From Hyphomicrobiales bacterium (lineage in GTDB: Bacteria > Pseudomonadota > Alphaproteobacteria > Rhizobiales > OSC116): a stretch of DNA of 6,939 bases. Location: positions 1 through 6,939 of the forward strand of contig JABSRY010000123.1 in NCBI GenBank assembly GCA_013214985.1, written 5' to 3'. This document shows positions 5,052-6,939 of this stretch, one piece after another. The notes beneath the pieces are model-generated. The model had not been told where the DNA came from. It saw only the letters and a program-made list of their open reading frames with translations, and did no database searches. Within the stretch, counting starts at the first letter, position 1. Each line of letters starts with the position of its first letter. The translations under genes and the position numbers were made by a program.

Positions 5052-6382
5052 CCTTCTATTCTCAAGTCGGAAATCGATGACCTTATCGCTTTGAAGGCGG
5101 CATTGATATCAAGATTTTCAATATGGTAATAACTACCGCCATTCGCGACACAATATTTGAGTAATCCTTCCCCTAGGCTTCCAGCCTTAATTTTAAAACC
5201 GATAGTGAATACCCTCACACCGCCAGATTTAGCAAAGTCACAAACGGTTTTGAGATTTCCCACTGCACTATTATGCCCAGCGGAATTCCTTAAAGCGCCC
5301 TCCCTAATCATGGTTTGCTGGTTTTTGCTTCGCTTAATATTATAGGTCGAATAGTCACGAGGTCGGAACTGAGCGGTTATATTTCCATCTGTCATCAAAA
5401 TCATAATTTTAGTAGTATTTTTACTATAGTAATAGTCAGGCCTATCCGCAAAGTCGCCTCCGAGCAGGCCGCGCCATTTAGGAGACAATGCCTTCAGCCC
5501 CCACAGAGCCCCTAAATCTAGACCCGTTCCATCCGACAACGTGAATTCTGCTATGCGATTAGTAAGTACGCCAGTGTCATTTGAATTGAAAATGGCGGCG
5601 CTGTTGGATGGCGGACACCATGGGTTGAAATTCCTCCATTTCCAGAAATGAGGAACTTGCGGCCGACTATTCTTGGGAATTTTTTTGTCCTTAAAATCTG
5701 AACGGCGTATTTCAATACAGTTCCCGCTTTCGGGAAAACGGTACGCCCGCTTCTGAATATTGGCTCGAGTGTAAGAGCTCATCGATGGATTGACCTGCGA
5801 TGCGGCGATAGTTGTTACATAGGTAGAAAATAACTGATCGATATTTACCGTTCCACCAAACGGAATCAAACTGATAGACGTGTAATCATCAGAAACCTCA
5901 TCTACAAAATCTTTAGCAGCACTCTTTAAGTTGGTCAGCTTTTCTCCAACCATAGAGGTGGAAATGTCAAGCACTAATGAAATTTCAACATTTTTGGCCA
6001 CCTGTAGCGCACGAGAAGAAGCCGAGATATTCATCGAATTGATGTTGGCAAGGCGTAGAAATATCATGGGAAGTTTTATGCTTGCCTGAATCTCTACTGT
6101 ACGGGATTTAACTGATATGCTCGAACTTACAACTTCTACCTCAACAGAATCCCAAGGTTTACCTTTAGGTAAGTTTGATTTTACATACTGCGTTGCTAGG
6201 CTTTCAATATCACCTTTGGCAGCTAGTGAGGCTGTCGCCAGCACCGCTGCTTCCGTCGCATTCTGCAAACTCGATTCAACGCTGACCATTCGCATAACAT
6301 CTACGGCACCACCAATCGAAATCATTAGCGGGACAGCTGCAATTGCAGTGAATATAGCAAAGTTTCCCTGCTTATCTCTCAA
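5048..6382 (-). CDS. tadG: TadG-like protein: TadE-type N-terminal anchor plus von Willebrand A domain
   Basis: The 444-residue frame opens with RDKQGNFAIFTAIAAVPLM, the hydrophobic N-terminus typical of TadG and Flp-associated VWA proteins. A VWA domain follows from about residue 132. Its metal-binding site is D139-x-S141-x-S143 (LDISTSM), a threonine near 286 (DGTGLD), and D332 in MTDG. It ends with VRVFTIGFKIKAG, Y-C-V-A-N-G-G-S-Y-Y and NAAFKAIRSSISDLRIEG, normal for the family. TadG is thought to stabilise or anchor the pilus machinery. The start is doubtful: TTG at 6382 is the first usual start codon in frame but has no ribosome site, while the homologous frame continues upstream (KKISTFL) into an IS6 end at 6425. 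The original start and promoter were probably lost. It is first in the operon and overlaps tadE by four bases. Confidence 0.8.
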   Translation of the reverse strand: MRDKQGNFAIFTAIAAVPLMISIGGAVDVMRMVSVESSLQNATEAAVLATASLAAKGDIESLATQYVKSNLPKGKPWDSVEVEVVSSSISVKSRTVEIQASIKLPMIFLRLANINSMNISASSRALQVAKNVEISLVLDISTSMVGEKLTNLKSAAKDFVDEVSDDYTSISLIPFGGTVNIDQLFSTYVTTIAASQVNPSMSSYTRANIQKRAYRFPESGNCIEIRRSDFKDKKIPKNSRPQVPHFWKWRNFNPWCPPSNSAAIFNSNDTGVLTNRIAEFTLSDGTGLDLGALWGLKALSPKWRGLLGGDFADRPDYYYSKNTTKIMILMTDGNITAQFRPRDYSTYNIKRSKNQQTMIREGALRNSAGHNSAVGNLKTVCDFAKSGGVRVFTIGFKIKAGSLGEGLLKYCVANGGSYYHIENLDINAAFKAIRSSISDLRIEG

Positions 6383-6424
6383 AAATGTACTAATTTTTTT
6401 TAAAATTATATTTTCTCTTATTAG

Positions 6425-6517
6425 GGTTCTGTCGCAAAGATTTTAGGTTTTCATTGATATTTTTATCTGAGTATATAAATATATTAAAAAAAAGCAATAG
6501 ATTTAGGTTACCTTGAT
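6425..6517 (+). mobile_element. Decayed IS6-family end (about 93 bp remnant)
   Basis: 6425-6517 matches the inverted complement of 3036-2944 (the transposase-5' end of the intact element). By eye there are about 11 mismatches over some 90 bases, starting with an identical 14-base terminal repeat. The likeness stops where the transposase start codon should be; ATG has become ATA. The transposase would have read rightward, but its body is missing. The end faces left, toward tadG, mirroring the intact copy at 2208-3036. It sits 42 bases before the TTG used as tadG start. Confidence 0.8.
6470..6497 (-). promoter_or_regulatory. Outward promoter-like sequence in the IS6 remnant, directed at tadG
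   Basis: On the minus strand TTGCTT (6497-6492), 16 bases, then TATACT (6475-6470; five of six -10 bases). It points out of the remnant into the tad operon, whose TTG start is about 88 bases on. The intact copy has the poorer TAGAGT at the same place. Use as the tad promoter is inferred. Confidence 0.45.
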
Positions 6518-6561
6518 ACTATAGCCTATCCTAAATAAATTGATTCAATTTGAAGAGGTCG

Positions 6562-6575
6562 GGTTCTGTCGCAAA
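6562..6575 (+). repeat. Solo IS6-type terminal repeat
   Basis: GGTTCTGTCGCAAA again, in the same direction as 6425-6438 and 137 bases on; one extra G precedes both. What follows (ATTTTTTCAAGAGCC) matches neither end of the intact element. It is either the end of a different IS6-family member or a relic left by recombination. Confidence 0.7.
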
Positions 6576-6607
6576 TTTTTTCAAGAGCCTAACATCTTGA
6601 AATAAAA

Positions 6608-6634
6608 TTGACACCGCTTCCACTTATATATAGT
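6608..6634 (+). promoter_or_regulatory. Promoter of an interrupted gene
   Basis: A perfect TTGACA at 6608-6613 and TATAGT (five of six) at 6629-6634, spacer 15 bases. An ATG follows at 6641, six bases after the -10, so a message would be leaderless or nearly so. Confidence 0.45.
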
Positions 6635-6640
6635 GTCTGT

Positions 6641-6669
6641 ATGAACTGTTTTCTTATAACATTATTATT
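6641..6669 (+). pseudogene. Start of a putative signal-peptide gene cut by the IS5-family element
   Basis: From ATG at 6641 the frame reads M-N-C-F-L-I-T-L-L-L, a hydrophobic beginning like a short signal peptide, before entering the IS5-type end at about 6670. It then runs through the IS in antisense to the transposase and stops at 6782-6784. Only about ten native codons remain, so the product cannot be named. The promoter just upstream is the main reason to take it as a real gene start. Confidence 0.35.
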
Positions 6670-6939
6670 GGCGTTGTTGCATGGATATGACGGAAGGTTG
6701 AGTTTTCCCTTACCCGTTGAATTAGCTCAAGCGACAACCTCGAACTTTGGCCTGCCAAGTTCGGTCATTTTGTTTAAAATGTAGGTGCCAATTCTAACCT
6801 CTGTTTTCTGATTTAAGAAGTTACGTGCTTTCAGCTTAGATCCAATAACTGCTTTCCATCGACCCATTTGGGTTTCTACGCGGCTGCGTTGATTATACCC
6901 ACTTCTATTTTGCCAACCTATCCGGCCCTTATCGTTAAT
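6670..6939 (-). mobile_element. IS5-family insertion sequence, one end (continues past window)
   Basis: The end reads GGCGTTGTTGCATGGAT from 6670 inward, similar to ends of the IS903-like group of IS5. The transposase C-terminus lies 57 bases inside it. The other end and any target duplication lie beyond 6939. Confidence 0.8.
6727..6939 (-). CDS. IS5-family transposase, C-terminal 70 residues (partial at window edge)
   Basis: The frame read from 6939 down to the TGA at 6729-6727 is open throughout. It contains GYNQRSRVETQMGRWKAVIG, the Y-(2)-R-(3)-E-(6)-K signature of the IS4/IS5 superfamily at visible residues 15, 18, 22 and 29; E22 is the third catalytic acid. The tail TEVRIGTYILNKMTELGRP is the usual IS5-family ending. 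About three quarters of the protein, including the two catalytic aspartates, lies to the right of the window. Nothing visible suggests damage. It reads toward the tad operon but ends before the native DNA at 6669. Confidence 0.9.
   Translation of the reverse strand: MNDKGRIGWQNRSGYNQRSRVETQMGRWKAVIGSKLKARNFLNQKTEVRIGTYILNKMTELGRPKFEVVA

Noticed and set aside
1..6939. CRISPR array, tRNA or rRNA gene
   Set aside because: No regularly spaced direct repeats, no cloverleaf-like sequence and no rRNA core motifs were seen on either strand.

Overview
The window reads as an accessory, insertion-sequence-rich stretch of a fairly AT-rich bacterial chromosome or plasmid. The organism is probably a low-GC alphaproteobacterium. 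That is an inference from three things together: stand-alone Tad-type minor pseudopilin genes, IS6-family ends of the GGTTCTGTCGCAAA type, and Phd/Doc plus BrnT/BrnA modules. No rRNA, tRNA or marker gene confirms it.

Layout. 1-369 is the C-terminal part of a LysR-type regulator entering from the left edge. 370-748 has no convincing gene. 749-1389 (minus) is a Phd/Doc toxin-antitoxin operon. 1650-2184 (plus) is a divergent BrnT/BrnA toxin-antitoxin operon. The 260 bp between the two modules holds both promoters and their probable operators. 2208-3036 is a complete 829 bp IS6-family element with an intact DDE transposase on the minus strand. Its right end cuts into an HSL-type alpha/beta hydrolase gene (3037-3662), which lacks its N-terminus and breaks off at the catalytic-histidine region. 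The break coincides with a 202 bp unit bounded by perfect 29 bp inverted repeats (3646-3847). 3876-6382 (minus) is a three-gene operon for Tad-type minor pseudopilins: a TadG-like VWA protein, then TadE, then a second TadE/TadF-like protein. Just upstream of tadG lies a decayed end of the same IS6 family (6425-6517), followed by another solo IS6 end (6562-6575). A promoter and the first codons of a putative signal-peptide gene (6608-6669) are then cut by an IS5-family element, which leaves the window at its right edge (6670-6939).

How it fits together. The two toxin-antitoxin modules probably act as addiction units and look self-regulated. The hydrolase remnant and the tad operon lie between two IS6-family ends that face outward toward them, an arrangement like a pseudo-compound transposon. 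Both ends carry a matching outward-pointing promoter-like sequence. At the tad operon the IS end sits where the native start and promoter of tadG should be, so any expression may depend on the IS-derived promoter. I see no wholly new gene system. The most original signals are the IS-derived promoter and lost start at tadG, the 202 bp inverted-repeat unit, and the interrupted gene at 6641.
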